Positions 22,912-35,800 of a stretch of DNA of 64,000 bases are shown in pieces. The position numbers and the translations under genes were made by a program. Source of the stretch: Scleropages formosus (lineage: Eukaryota > Chordata > Actinopteri > Osteoglossiformes > Osteoglossidae); contig NC_041826.1 of NCBI RefSeq assembly GCF_900964775.1, forward strand, positions 24,008,612 to 24,072,611, in the 5' to 3' direction. The notes under the pieces were generated by a model. That model ran no database searches and was not told the origin of the DNA. It was given only the letters and a program-made list of their open reading frames with translations. Within the stretch, counting starts at the first letter, position 1, and each line of letters begins with the position of its first letter.

Positions 22912-23570
22912 GCTCCACCAGCATCAAAGCGGACCGTTCGCCATACTGCCTGGGGCCGGCCGGTCCGGAAAATGAGGAGCAGGGTTCCATCAGTGTGCGT
23001 CAAGGAGTCCACACATCTCATCTCTCCAAGGGCTCGTGATTATTCCTCTAGAAAAAACAAAAACAAAATTGTGAGAAAATGGACAAATGAGAAATGAGCA
23101 GAAATCCCCTGAAATCTTTGCCCCACTGAAGAGCCCACATGATTTTTCCGTGTATTTTGGGGCCCTTTTGAGAACTTAACCTGGGGTTCATTTCCGCTTC
23201 CTCCGAAACTGTTGTCTCGGGAGGATTGAACCAGGAGAGAATGTACAATCATGTGCAGTATGTGCTGTCATAAACTTTCCATGGAACTTAATACAACAAT
23301 TACACTCTAACCTCAAGTCTTGTAAAACCAATATATTACAGCATAAAAGACTTTTCTGGTAGAATCTGACATTTTAGACACAAAATAGTAAAAGTGTGGT
23401 CTTTGTTGGTGTTACTTCTTGCTTGATCAATTTCATATGCATTTATAATTTTGTATTATTCACGCATCATAAGCACACCAATGCACAGCAGTGGTGTGTA
23501 CAATGACGAAGAATGAGGAAAATGTACTTAATCATTGTTCTCATTAAATCAATGTATCAATAATAATCAA

Positions 23571-23576
23571 AATAAA
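23571..23576 (+). promoter_or_regulatory. Candidate poly(A) signal of ntng2
   Basis: A canonical AATAAA lies 660 nt downstream of the ntng2 stop codon. It is the first one I noticed on the plus strand after the stop; use is inferred. Confidence 0.4.
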
Positions 23577-24372
23577 GGCAAACACTGTAGGATGAGTTAC
23601 AGGTATTTTGTTGCTTTGCTCACGAAAACTCCTGGTCCCGTTTCTCAGATGTAAACATAATCCTAGGAAAAAGTTCTTTTGTTAATATTGAACTTTATCT
23701 CTGGGCTGAACTTAAACTGTTCAGAAAACAAATCATTTATAATATTTAATACAGGTAAAACACCACAGGTACATCAAGATGGATGTAGAGTCAAGATACA
23801 AGGAGCCCTGTTGAGTTTCATGTATTTTACTGTACTGTTGAAATCAAATGTAATATTAAGGATAACAAAACCCATTTTAGAATTGTAAATTGAAATATCT
23901 AAACAAAAATGACAGAGGCAAAAATACCGGTATGCTTTTCCATGCTAGAGGTAACCACAGGGTGGGATTAAGGCTATTAGTGTTCTTTGGCTCCCTGGAG
24001 TCAAAGCGGTAACCATAGTAACAGCCCACTAACAAAAGGGCTCTTTCCATCTTCAAAACTTCAGTTAGTCTCTTCAAGTCCTCGTTATTCAGAATTGGCC
24101 TCACCTGGTGCTCATTTCTTCTCAACAAGCCAATCCAGTGCTTGTGATGAAACGCCCACATCCGGCCACCCGCTGAACCCAACACAGCTGGTTTGCAAGA
24201 GAAGTTTAAAATAAGGTATAATGTCTTTCCTTTGTCCATGATGTCATATGATCATGTGAAAGTATGCCATGCACTTTAGTTTAAACTATAAATTATACAA
24301 TATATTTGTATGTTTCAGAATGCTGGAAAGCCCATTTATAAGTAGGTATGCACTTCTAGTACATTTAAAATA

Positions 24373-24416
24373 CACATACACACACATTTTCTGAACCTCT
24401 TGTCCCATACGGGGTA
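24373..24416 (-). mobile_element. SINE-1 3' tail fragment
   Basis: The complement of GTATGGGACAAGAGGTTCAG followed by AAAATGTGTGTG. Only about 45 bp of the SINE-1 end remain. Confidence 0.7.
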
Positions 24417-24688
24417 CTAAATGTACTAAATTTTATATAATTTAAAACGCATGCTTTAGGTCTTGACTTGAAAATATTTAATGAATTCTCTCATTCTCCA
24501 AAACATAGACAACCTTTTTAAAACCAAGTACGTAACATTTCCACTACAAAACAAGGACAATATCTAGGGACATATTTTTTTAAAAAAAAAAAACTACATA
24601 TTGTATTATACAGAATGTTGATGCTGCTCATGCCAAAAATTTCTGCATGTTCTTTAAAAGTACTTCTCAGCAAAATAAATATAGCCCA

Positions 24689-24694
24689 TTTAAT
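24689..24694 (-). promoter_or_regulatory. Candidate poly(A) signal of tfip11 (ATTAAA)
   Basis: TTTAAT on the plus strand reads ATTAAA on the gene strand, 52 nt past the stop codon. It is the common variant signal. Such a short 3' UTR is unusual, so a distal site is possible. Confidence 0.35.
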
Positions 24695-24745
24695 TTTCCA
24701 ATTTTTTTTTTTCCCCCCTTGGATCAAGGGACTTCAATGGACGAG

Positions 24746-27700
24746 TCACTTGGCCATGTCAATGAGGCTCTGCAGGGAGGTGGGAACCCAGGTCTTCTCG
24801 CCCTGCACAAACACAACGCCGCGGTCGATGTAAATCACAATGCGCCCGAACGTGTACAGCTGCTTGCCCTCGTGCCGCTTTGCCACCAGGGGCATGAAGA
24901 CTATATTGTTCTCCTCGGCTTTGGCCTGGATCAGGTCCTTGAAGTTGGTGGGCACGCTGGTCACCCCGATGGCTCGCTGTGCCACGCTTTCTGCCTCGCG
25001 CCGCTCCTGCAGCGCCTCATACTGGAAGTCCTTGCGCCGTTCCGTGTGCGTCAGGTAGGCGATGTTCTCCCGGGCCCCGGGCTGCAGATACCCTCCTGTG
25101 GGGGGAGAAGGGTGTGAGGATGGGTGGACATGGACTTTCTGTGAGCGCATCGCGTGAGCTGCTTTGCGCAAGTCCCAAAAACTATTTGCTTTTAGTTGAA
25201 ACCACTGCAATTTAGTGAAATTTAGCTGCAATTTACATTCCAACAATCCTGATGAGCGTGATGGATACAACAACAGGTTTCAGTGACTAAGGTTGTGTGA
25301 CCGATGGAGACACTCCTGTGAGTTTGTGAAGAGGAGAGCAAAGATTTCCACAAAGCGCTTGACAATTGGAAATGCGTGAGTGCTAGTAACGGTGCTCAAA
25401 CAACAAAGCACATATGAATGTGACTGGTCCAGCTGGGCAGGAGGAGGGTGAGGGAGGGTGAAACTCACCTATCCCAGATGACACGGCACGATTCATGATG
25501 TCCAGCGCTTCGTTAAACTTCTCTTTGACCAACGGATGGGCCAGCACAGCATCTGAGAACATGGACTTCCAGCCCAGGTACCACTTGGTGATCTCCTCGT
25601 AGTTGGGGCTGTTGCTAAGCCAGGAACAGAGCACCTGCAGGTGGACACATCTGCTTTAGCCATTATTCTTCATGCCTTTGTGTACGCTACACACATGCAA
25701 AACAAAAGGGGGGGGGCCTCTGACCCCTTCAGCTCCCACTCACCTGCAACCACTTGGGGAAGAAGTTCTTGTCCAGGAGCCCCACCAAACTGGAGAGCGA
25801 CAGCATGCCCTCCCAGTCCATAACCCAGTGGAAGGGGTCCATGTGCTGCTGGTGTGGGTTGACCACCAACTCCCCCAAACACAGGGCTGGCAAGAAAGGG
25901 AAAACATCAGCGCTGTGTTTTCAGCTAAGGCTGAACTTTTCTCACCTCCAGTCAAGTTAAATATCACTAATATTATCATCATCATCATCATTGCTCTTCA
26001 TCTAGCACAACTGTCCAAGATGACTTACAATGTTACGATTGTGCAGGTGGGTACTCTTACTGGAGTAATTCAGGGAATGTACTTTACTCCAGGGTACTGT
26101 GACAGGAGTGGGATTTTCACCAGGACACTTTTACCAGACCACAGGGCTGTGGTTCTAAGCACCGCAATACCCACAGGCTCCCTCCTTATCTCGTTACCGT
26201 ATTTACCACATTCTAAGACTACAGGTTGTAAGAAGTACCGCAGATTTAGAGATGCATTTTTGCGAAAGAAAGAACACACCAAAACCATGTAACAAATTAA
26301 CAGCCCGCAACTCAATAAAAAAGCTCCGTATTACACACAAATTTAATAGGATTTCCAACGGGGAAAAAAACAAAAATAAATGAACAAAAACTTGTATTGC
26401 AGTACAATCTTTTGATGACGTTTTGAACAGCACTGACGGGTCTAAATTTTCTAAATGCCACCATCGGCTCTAAGACGCATCCCACTTCTCAAGCCGTTAA
26501 CTTTTTTTTATTAAATACTGTAAAAGAAATGTCCAGCAGCACACAGCTAATAAACCTGAGCAACCCGAATTAACCGGCTCCGAAAGAGACGAGCAGCAGC
26601 TTCTCACCCAGTTTGGGCACGATGTTCTTGACCATGAAGGCCTCCCAGGCGCCTGGGGTGAAGACATCCTTCCAGGGCTGCAGAATGAGGCGGGCAGAGC
26701 CGTCGCTAGGGTGCCAGCGCTGCAGGGCGTGAGCCAGCTTGCTGCGGATGGGCGGGTACAGCGGCTCCAGACGGGTCTGCATGAGTGGCAGCCAGGGGTG
26801 CAGCCACGAGTGGATGGGCACGGTGTCCGTCAGCGGGTTCCAGCTCTCAACCTGTGCGAGACATTTCGGCACATCAGTGCGACACCCATACAAATAAAGT
26901 GTGTGCAAATTATGATGCGTTAGACAAAAACAGGAAAGCAGCAACTAAAGGATAATGCGCCAAGTCCTTCTAGAATTGATCTTTACACCATTTGTGGTTC
27001 TTTGCAGTCTCAACAACAAAGCAGAAGAAAGAGTAAAAATGGTTTATTACAGCTCTGCAGAATCTCACCAGATGCTGTTCCTCACCAACCTCTGCACATT
27101 ATAGACACCAAAGACAAGGAGTACAAATAGAATATAATGGGGTAAGAAAACACCAATGAATACTGCGTGCTGAATACATAACAAAGAATAATAATGGAAT
27201 TATTTACATTTATTCATTTAGCTCATGCTTTTCTCCAAAGCGACTTACAATGTTAAGATTACAGTTATTTACCCATTAACACAGCTGGGTAATTTTGCTG
27301 GAACAATTTAGGGTAAGTACCTTGCTCAAGGGTACAACAGCTGGAGGTAGGGATTGAACCTGTAACCTTTGGATCCAGAGGCAGTAACGCTGACCACTAC
27401 ACTACCAGCTGTCCTGCTATTTTTATAATTTTCTATATATTATTATAATTTGAGAAATACAAGGACTAAGCACCCGTCAACAGTGTTTATAGGTACTACC
27501 GCATAGCTGTGTGTCTATACACACTTGGCAGGGGCAGCAGTAGGATGGAGACACACCTCTCTCTGCAGCCTGGGGAAGATGAGCTGCTCCAGCACGTGGT
27601 CCAGGATCCAGACGGGTAGCAAGGGGGACCAGCTCTCCATACAGTCCACCATGGGCCCCACGTTCCTGGGCTGCCACTGGGACACTGTGCTCCTCATCAC

Positions 27701-30700
27701 TGGCACCCACACTTCCCAGAGCATCCTGCAAGAGCGTGGTAACGGGCGGTCACTTGGCAGGACTGGGACTCGTCATTTCCAACAAGGCAAAGATGATCAA
27801 AGTTGTGCACAGGGGGAGCACCGCTGTTGCTGGACTCTAACCTGTGGTAGGGGTCCATGTGCGAACTGTCGGGGGCGCTGTGAGGCTGCTGCCCAGACTC
27901 CAGAATGGCTCGCCACCTGCCCACCTCCTCCAGGCCAAACACGCTGTCCTGTGGAGGGAGAATGTTTTGGTTGCTTTGGGAGAGGCACGAGTGTGAGGTG
28001 TGCGTGTGTGCTGGGGCGAGCGACTCACCTTCAGGGGATCCCAGCTGCGCAATCTCTCCCTGAGCAGCGGGTGGACCACTGACACAGCCAAGTCGGCCAG
28101 GCCCAGCACCTTGTACTCTTGGTAATACTCGGTCTGCAGCTTCTCGAAGACACACACACACTCCTGCAGGGTGAGCGCGCTGCCTCCGGCGCCACCGGCC
28201 CCTTCGAAGCGCTCCACGAGCTCGAGCACCTCCTCGAGGCGCTCCAGGGTTTTCTGATCCTCGGCCAGCCTGCTCTGGAGAGCGGAGCTCTCGTGCGTCA
28301 GCGTCACGACGACGTCGCGCTCATGCTGCAGCTGCCGCGCACTCTGCCATTGGATGGGGACACACAGCGGGATGTGAGGGGGGGTGGTGGCAAACGTCCT
28401 CACGCAAATGCGGAGAGGCGAGCGTGAGAAGCTGAGCAGAACGCCGACGAGTGGCTCGAACCTGCGACCTTTGTCCTCGTCCTTTAACTGCTACATGACT
28501 CCCAGTCGCACTTGTTATGCCGGATTATGTTGGACAATTTTAAAAATGGTTTGCTGAGGATTAACAAACTGTTCTCAGAAGCCCTATAGATTGCCAAGAG
28601 GCAGAAGGGGGCGGTGGCGGCTCTGGGTCCGACCTGCAGAATGTCCTGCTCTGTCACATCGATCAGCAGCTGCAGGTTGTGCTCCAGCTCGGGCAGCGTG
28701 AAGCCCGTCGCCTTCGTCCCGACGCTGAGAGGCGCCTCCTCTGGTACGCTGTGCTTCTGGCTCATCTGGCTGTAGCTGTAGTACACCTTCTGCTCCCGGC
28801 CCGTCATGTCAATCACCTGCAGCACAAGCGTACGGCAGGCTTCAGCGGGAACATGCACACGTGTAGCAGAGGAGCCCACAGCCCTCAAAATAATCCAGTG
28901 CAGCTAATTAGAAGTAGGACAGTGACAGGAACACAGACCAGCAGGGAGCGTAGTAGTTAGAGCCAAATCTCACCTACTGATATAGTGCCCTGGAACAAGG
29001 TATTGACCCCTAAGCTGTCCCAGTCAAATTAGCCAGATATATGAATTGATAAATCAGTGTAAGTAGCTTAACAATGTGAGTTCTATGTAAATGTTTGTAT
29101 ACCCAAAAAAAAAAAAAAAAAAAAAAAAGCTGTAGAAAGGTTATCAGGATCCATCTATCCTGCGTTTTATGCACCTACTCAAGCGATGAACATCGGGTGC
29201 ATCAAGTGGAAAGTAACAAACTAGGTTTACTTAAGAATCACGTCTGCAGCAATGTCTCTTTCTCCTAATATAATGCACAAATTTGTATTTTTGCTGAGAT
29301 GTACGTCGCTTTGGAGAAAAGCATCTGCTAAATAAATAAATGTAAAAGTAAATGTAGTTGGAGAGCAGTCACACAAATAAATAAATGTTAGATTTTAAGA
29401 ATAAGATGGGATGCAAAAACAGTGACCAAAGTGAAACGGTGCAGAGGTGTCTGCTGCGGTTCTGAGAGCTCCATCAAGAATGAAATGGCAGAAACGCACA
29501 GCACAGCACACACACACACACACACCACCCCTCACCTTGACCTGTGCCAGCTCCGCTGCAGGGGCGCTCATGCTCTTGCCTGCCAGTTTCCCACGGGCCT
29601 TGAGCTCCTCCACTGTTTTGAAGGAGTACTTGGGCTTCTTCTTGCCGACGCCTGGCTCGCGCCTCCACTGGCCCAGCTCACGCTGAAACTCCTGCCAGCA
29701 TTAGGAGGGACACACTCAGTCGTCCACATACCAGCGTGAAGTAACTCTCACTCACTACTCTCAACTGTGTGTCTAATTTGGGGTCACGGCAAGGCAGAGC
29801 CTATTCCAGAAGGTAGACAGGACACCGGTCCATCACAGTGTAAACTGTGACCTAAGTTAATACACTGTATCGTCCATGTTTTCCCTGTCTGAGCCTGAGG
29901 AAAGTGGCTTTTACTTTTTAACGTGACTTTGCAAAACCCGTTTAAACTGTCATTTGCACAGCAATAGATGGTTCTTAAGTACTTTCACAGTCCATCACTG
30001 TACTTTTTACCCCATTATACAGCTAGACATTTTCACTGGGAAAATGGAGTCAACGGAGCAGGTCCAAGCTGAGCCTTCTCTGCTACCGCATAAGATACAG
30101 GACATCCACATTCAAAAGATAACCCAAAATCGAACCACAGGCTGCATGGCTGCAGAGCTGCTTCCTTCCACTCCAAGGACCCAGGTTTGAGTCCCACCTC
30201 CTGCCGAAGGACCAGTAAGCATCGGTGAAGGCGTCGGCCGGTGCTGCAGTCCTCACCTTCTCCTCCTCCTCTTCTGAGTCGAGCACTGGGAAATCCTGCA
30301 GGGACTGCTGCGTGCGCTCCGTGCCGTAGGCCCCCACTGCTCCCTTCCCCTTGCGCACCTTGGCCTCGATGGGATTCACGATACCTGGAGATGGCAGCGT
30401 TCACTCAGATGTTGTCCAAACGGGCGTCATCCAGGAACCATGATCGTCGGGTCACAGTGTTTGAACGGCTCTTACCTTGAGCGTTCTTCCCCAGCCCTTT
30501 CCCTGGCACGTAACCCATCTTCTGCAGGAGCTTCTGGCCAATCCCTCGCGTGTGCTTTTCCCACTGTCCCAGGTCCTGCCCCGGTCGAATACCCCCTGCA
30601 AAGGTCTTCTGAGAGCTCTTGAAGTTTCCACCCTAAAGACAGTCAAACAAAAGGAGCAAAGGGAGAAATTAGTGTTTGTTTCCTGAGGGATATCTGCTAA

Positions 30701-32024
30701 AAAGGAAACTCTCACACGGTCTTCAAAGGGAGTTTTTTCCCCGACAAATGTGAACATTCTCCATGAACAGGATAAAAGTTCAGAAAAAAAATGGCTATTA
30801 CTATGCTGGTCATTTACCATATAACAGAGCAAAACCCTGCCATATTATTCATTATTTCTTGTATTATTTTTTATTATTTCTTCCCACCTAGTCAGTAGGC
30901 TATTTAATTCTGTCTTCTACGCACAACACACCTATGTGAAATCACTCCTGGATACTGTAGTAATGGTAAAATAATGGTAAGAATGGTAGTAATGTGTAGG
31001 GCTTTCAGTCTTCCATTCGGTGCCGTTACTTTACACCCAAGGGCCACTGTACTGCAGCAAACGGATCAAAACACGAGAAGCTCTCGTACAGTGAGCAGCT
31101 TCTTCGGGGCAGCGTCACGTGCCGACGCCACAGGGCGCCCCCCTCCCTCCTCCTCGTCCTCTTCATCCTCGTCCTCTTCATCAGCGGCGGTTTTGCGCAG
31201 TCCTGCGCTCACGAAATTGACTGGCGCCGAGTAATCCTTTGTCCTGGGTGTACAGGGAGTGGAGAAGGTGATATTAAAAGTGAAGGAACATTTCAGTGTG
31301 GTTATTAGGTGGAAAACGATGACCGGACTGGGAGGCGCATCGATCTGCGTCCTCGAGTCCCTCTCCGGCCTCTCGAGCGCACGTTTATTCACATTTCTTC
31401 TTTATTCACACTTAACACTGCAGCTGTTGCACCTCTATATCCACCTTTCTCAGAATTATAATTCAAACACATCCATGTCAGCAGTTTTACTTAATTACTG
31501 TTTGTGCATTTACATAGATAGTAGTAGCTCACCATCATGTTAAATACTGCTTACACTCAGTCATTACCCATCTGTAGAGGCAGGTAAGTTTTATTGCAGC
31601 AACTCAGGTCCGAGCAGCTGGAGGTGGGATTCGAACCTGCAACCTCAAGACCAAAAGGCGGCGCCTCTAACTACTACGCCGCCTGCTGCCCAGTCTATTT
31701 ATTGCATTTCCTTCTCTCTCGCTCTCACTCGCGCACGCACTGCGCATGCTCAGTCAGTACGTCTCCCCAGCCTGGTGTCCGTTCGCCCCCGGAGCCGCAC
31801 CTCTTGCCGTCGAAGCTCGGCCTCTCCTCGTCCGAGTCGCGTTCGGCCCATATGCCGTAGGTGGCCTCCTCCTTGGTCTGCCGGTGCCTGCGGCGCTCGG
31901 GGTTGAACTCGTTGGCCAGGTCCCAGTCGGTGACCTCGAAGCTCTCCACCTCGACCCCTTCCTCCTCCTCCTCCTCTCCCTCTCCCGCCGGGGCCCTGCG
32001 GCCGTACAGATGGGACATGGACAT
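24746..32024 (-). CDS. tfip11: Tuftelin-interacting protein 11 (spliceosome disassembly G-patch protein)
   Basis: TFIP11 (yeast Ntr1) is a nuclear G-patch cofactor of the DEAH helicase DHX15 and drives disassembly of spent spliceosomes. Thirteen coding exons, minus strand: 31801-32024, 31090-31243, 30476-30632, 30257-30384, 29536-29691, 28634-28816, 28029-28343, 27842-27948, 27557-27725, 26608-26851, 25744-25886, 25469-25634, 24746-25095. All phases agree; total 831 aa against 837 in human. The N terminus has [20 protein letters not shown]; an acidic run follows. The G-patch (about 149-195) reads [21 protein letters not shown] helical segment (about 335-380) precedes the GCFC-type region ([41 protein letters not shown]). 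The end is [15 protein letters not shown]. Intact; start chosen by family match. Shares a divergent promoter region with srrd. Confidence 0.97.
25965..26165 (-). mobile_element. SINE-2 copy in tfip11 intron
   Basis: Reverse-oriented: plus strand shows TCTAGCACAACTGTCCAAGATGACTTACAATG, then GGTACTCTTACTGGAGTAATTC and the body. The tail is diverged. It is in sense orientation with tfip11. Confidence 0.55.
27188..27415 (-). mobile_element. SINE-2 copy in tfip11 intron
   Basis: This is a well-preserved reverse copy: tail complement CATTTATTCATTTAGCTCATG and TTTTCTCCAAAGCGACTTAC, middle GTAAGTACCTTGCTCAAGGG, head complement GACCACTACACTACCAGCTG. Confidence 0.8.
28988..29356 (+). mobile_element. 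SINE-2 fragments interrupted by A-rich insert
   Basis: The middle segment (28988-29090, ATCAGTGTAAGTAGCTTAAC) and the tail (29299-29356, GTCGCTTTGGAGAAAAGCAT) are separated by about 200 bp that include a run of 23 A. It lies in a tfip11 intron, opposite to the gene. Confidence 0.6.
31572..31692 (-). mobile_element. SINE-2 partial copy
   Basis: The plus strand shows GGAGGTGGGATTCGAACCTG and CTAACTACTACGCCGCCTGC, the complement of the SINE-2 head, without the tail. It lies in tfip11 intron 1. Confidence 0.65.
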
Positions 32025-32831
32025 GATGCGGCCGCACCAGGCAGGAGAGACGCAAACCGCGCCTCCGAAAAAAAATTTTAAAAAAAGAAAAACGGTCGGC
32101 GCTGCCGAAACGAGACGGAACTAAGAAGCGAGCCGAGAAAACAAGCGCTCGAGTGCGCGAGCGCACAAACAACGTCACCGCTTCGCAGTCGCGCGTGAAG
32201 CGATCTACTTCCGGTACCTCAATACTAGAGTTTACGTTCAAAATAAAAGCGGTTATTAATTCCAGGAACGGCACCATTGAAATATCATTTTTAAAAGTGT
32301 TGGCGGCCTTAAATGTCAGACAATAGTCTATAGCACTGAAGGGTAGCGTGGATGACGCTGCCTCGTGTTTATTGCGGCACAACACTTTACCATACACAGA
32401 GGGGTACTTTTCGTTTGAAATACGTTGACTGGAGGTGACGCATCTTCCGGAATTCGCTCACTTCCTGTCACACCGACTTCAGTCCGAGTCCGTCATTTCC
32501 GTAAACTTAAGCTTCGGAAGCGTGTTTATACACACAGAGTACGTGTTATTCCACTTGTGCGCGGGAGTGAATCGACAGTGTATTAACGTACCGATAAAGT
32601 GCTCAGTAAAGAAGGATGTATAGGTAGCTGGAAAGAATTGTAATTCCGGATACGGCACTAAGACTGACTGAGGCGTTTGCAGTAAGTAAGCACGCAGGCA
32701 AATTATTAATTATGTTGCACCGCCGGGCAGCCATGATTTGATTTGATTTAATTTAAAAATTTGGAGTGGTCTCGCATGACTGAGTTGAACGTTGTGCTCC
32801 GTGTCATTCGTCACAGTACCGGCGTTAACCG
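32025..32831. promoter_or_regulatory. Divergent tfip11 / srrd promoter region
   Basis: About 0.8 kb separates the two start codons. The tfip11 side is CpG-rich (32095-32215), with ACGTCACC (CRE-like, 32172) and ACTTCCGG (ETS core, 32207). The srrd side has CTTCCGG (32444) and CACTTCCTGTC (32459). TATA boxes are not obvious. The same head-to-head pair exists in human, so a shared promoter is plausible; transcription start sites cannot be read from sequence. Confidence 0.55.
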
Positions 32832-35800
32832 ATGGCCGGCAGCGATGGCGAGTGGCAGCACGTCGTGCGATGGCGGGGGAGAGCGGCGCGCGCGGTCCCC
32901 AGGTGCGCGCGAGAGCCGCGGGACCTGGGGGATGCCGGGAAGTCGCTGGCGGACAGCACGAGGGCCCGGGAGCGCCTGAAAGAGGCCATGTGAGCGCGTG
33001 GGGTGGGGACGGGATGGGATAGTGGGGAGGGGAGGGGAGGGTAGTGGGGTGGGGAGGGAGGGGATAAGTGGGGAGGGTAGTGGGGTGGGGAGGAAGTGAG
33101 TGGGGTGGGGAGGTGGGGTGGGATGAGTGGGGCGGGGAGGGGAGGGACCCCTCGCGACAGCCATAAACGTGAGAGACGCATGTGACGTTTCGCTGTGACG
33201 CGAAAGTGACAGACAGGTGTGCGAAACGTTTGAAAGGACCGGCGATCTCTGTCTCTTTTCAGGGCTGAACTCACCTGCGAGGACTTGTGGCGCAGCTGGA
33301 AAGGTGAGTGAAGTCCTGGAGTGGAAATGAAACACCACATATTTGCAGGAACGTTTCCACTTTGACACCAAACTGTATTTTCTCATCATCAGGGTCGGGA
33401 AGTTTCAGTAAATCCTTTGTGATTCAGTGTTGCCAAAAAGAAAAAAGGCTCAGGGTCAAGTCCCTTTTTATTCAATCCCAAATAGATTTTATATCTGCTG
33501 TGTATTTGCACTGAGTGATTTTTCTATTTATCCCTTGCTGTTGCCCTGTTTTATGCTGTCTGCATGTATGAAATGTTTCTGAAAGAACACCTGTCCTCTC
33601 GCATGGACACCTAAATTGTGTCACGAGTAACACGCCGCTTGAACACGTCCACTTCCGTTCAGGACACTTAGCCTGCCGCCGTTGCATTGTGGGTAGGGAG
33701 CGCTCGGCCGGCACGCTCCCACGACGGTCACTTTTGATTTGTGAATGCGCCGATCCCTCCGCAGAGGTGCTGACCAGCCGCCTGCTTGCGGGGCCCCGGG
33801 TTCCAGACACCGATGAGCAGGAGGCGCGGTGTGTGTGCGAGTGTGTGTGCTACGGCTTGGGCAGCTTCCTGTCGAGCGTCTCCTCCAGGTACCAGCTGGC
33901 CATGTTGCTGCTGCTGCTGGAGGCACTGAAAGTGAGCAGATTTGCAGACGTCCTCGTAAGAAATGGACGCCGGTACACTGACCGCCCTTAGTTTACAGCC
34001 GGGCACAGCGGTAATTGTGTCGTACTATGGTATTTCCTAGATCCCTCCTGGGCGCTGCAGTATATTCGATCCCGTGTTCTCGGCAGCAGAGTGTGACGTG
34101 CTGCGGTCGCTTGGCCTCACTGTGTTGACTGAGAATGAGGTGAGTCCTTCGGTGTCCATTACCATGGTATTGTTGCATTTGTTTAAACAGTAACACTAAG
34201 CAAGTAGAGTCAGCAGGTGGCGTAGTGATTACAGATCCCTGCATTGCACTTGGAGGAGGCAGGTTTGAATCCCACCTCCTGCTGCAGTACCCTTGCGCGA
34301 AGTACTTATCCTACACGCTACATTGATGCAGTAAAAATGACCCACCTCTTTAAATGGGTAAATCAGTGTCAGTAGCTATATAGAAAAGCATTAGCTAAAA
34401 AAATGAACCTAGTAGCTTTACTGAAACAATGTGTGCAAAATACTGGAACGGGTGAAAATGTGAGTCTGTTCAGTGTAACACCCTGATGTTACCATGAGTA
34501 GTAACGAAATACACACTTTAGTGGCTGGGATCACCTTTGTGAAACACTAAAGAAAAGCAGCTGAGGAGGTTGTTTGACAGAATTCTCTGGAAATTGGCAT
34601 CGCTTTGGTGGACAGGCAGTAGAGGAAGACTTTACGGGCGGGACATTAAAGTGCAGTTTAAAACCCATCTGTCCACTGCAGGAAGTGGTTGGTTCCCGTA
34701 ATTAATAAAGTAAAATGGTATGATGACTTTCATTCTCAGAAGGACACAAACATACAGCGACGTGTTGTTTACCGTTTGTCGGTGAAAGAACGCTGTTGGG
34801 GAAACATCTCCTTCTGCCCTTTCTCAAGTGAGCGTAGACGTTTTTGACCCCGAGCTCAAGTTGCTTTTGGTGTGAAACACACCTACAGGGAAGGGGTATG
34901 ATGGGATTGCTACCATACTCACCCTTCGTGCTCCCTGCGTCGTTCCTTTAGGAAGGGAAGCGGCCCGTGAGCAGACCCACCCTCTTCTACCTGCTGCACT
35001 GCGGTACAGCGCTGTACAACAACCTGCTGTGGAGCAACTGGAGCCCCCAGGGCCTGGCACTGCTCACCATCGTGGGGAACAGCTTTCAGGGTCTCCAGGA
35101 GAGGTGAACCTTCGCACCGGAGCTCCACCTCCTCATCGTGCCGTTCACACAGCCGCGAATAATTCCCTTCCGTTATCGGGTGCATGAATAATAAACTCCT
35201 TTGCACTCTGCGGTTGTGGCCCCTCGGTGAAGTACAGCTCCGCCACGCTGCCGAGGCCCTGTCCTCAGGGTTAGCGCTGCTCCTTTCGCTGTCGCCTTGT
35301 TTGACAGCTTTAAGAAAAATCCACCCATGTGATTGTGCGCATATTTTGTTACGGCAATTTATTACACTGTAAAACAGGTGAAAAACAGGAAGTTGTGGAC
35401 CTTTATACCACATCTGTCAAACAATGGGATTCGCACTCAACCTCCAACAATTGTTTACCTCCTTTACTCTCAGAAAGGAAAATATACTCGTGTAGTTATT
35501 AGGAACGTACGTGAATGTCGTGGTCCTTTTTCACTGTATTCAGCTTCCTGCATTTCTTCCATATTTTATGGCTCCTGCATCTATAGGTATTATAATTTAT
35601 TGTGGGGAATGCCTTGGTATTAAAAATCGGCAGCGGGAGGCTCTCGCCACGGCCCGTTTCAGAACTCTCGACTTTGAGAAACGAAGGAGAAGCACTTTGG
35701 ATGCTGTGCCTCAGTTGTACCTTAAGATCTGACGATGGTCCCATGTTTACTGTTTTACTTTGCTGTGTCAGGATGGTGCAGAAGGACCTCCAGAGGGACT

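Larger units (their letters stand above)
22912..24745. other. Intergenic region between convergent ntng2 and tfip11
   Basis: This 1.8 kb interval holds the two 3' ends. A plus-strand AATAAA at 23571 lies about 660 nt past the ntng2 stop. A minus-strand ATTAAA lies close to the tfip11 stop. A short SINE-1 tail (24373-24416, minus) is present. I see no further gene. Confidence 0.6.
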
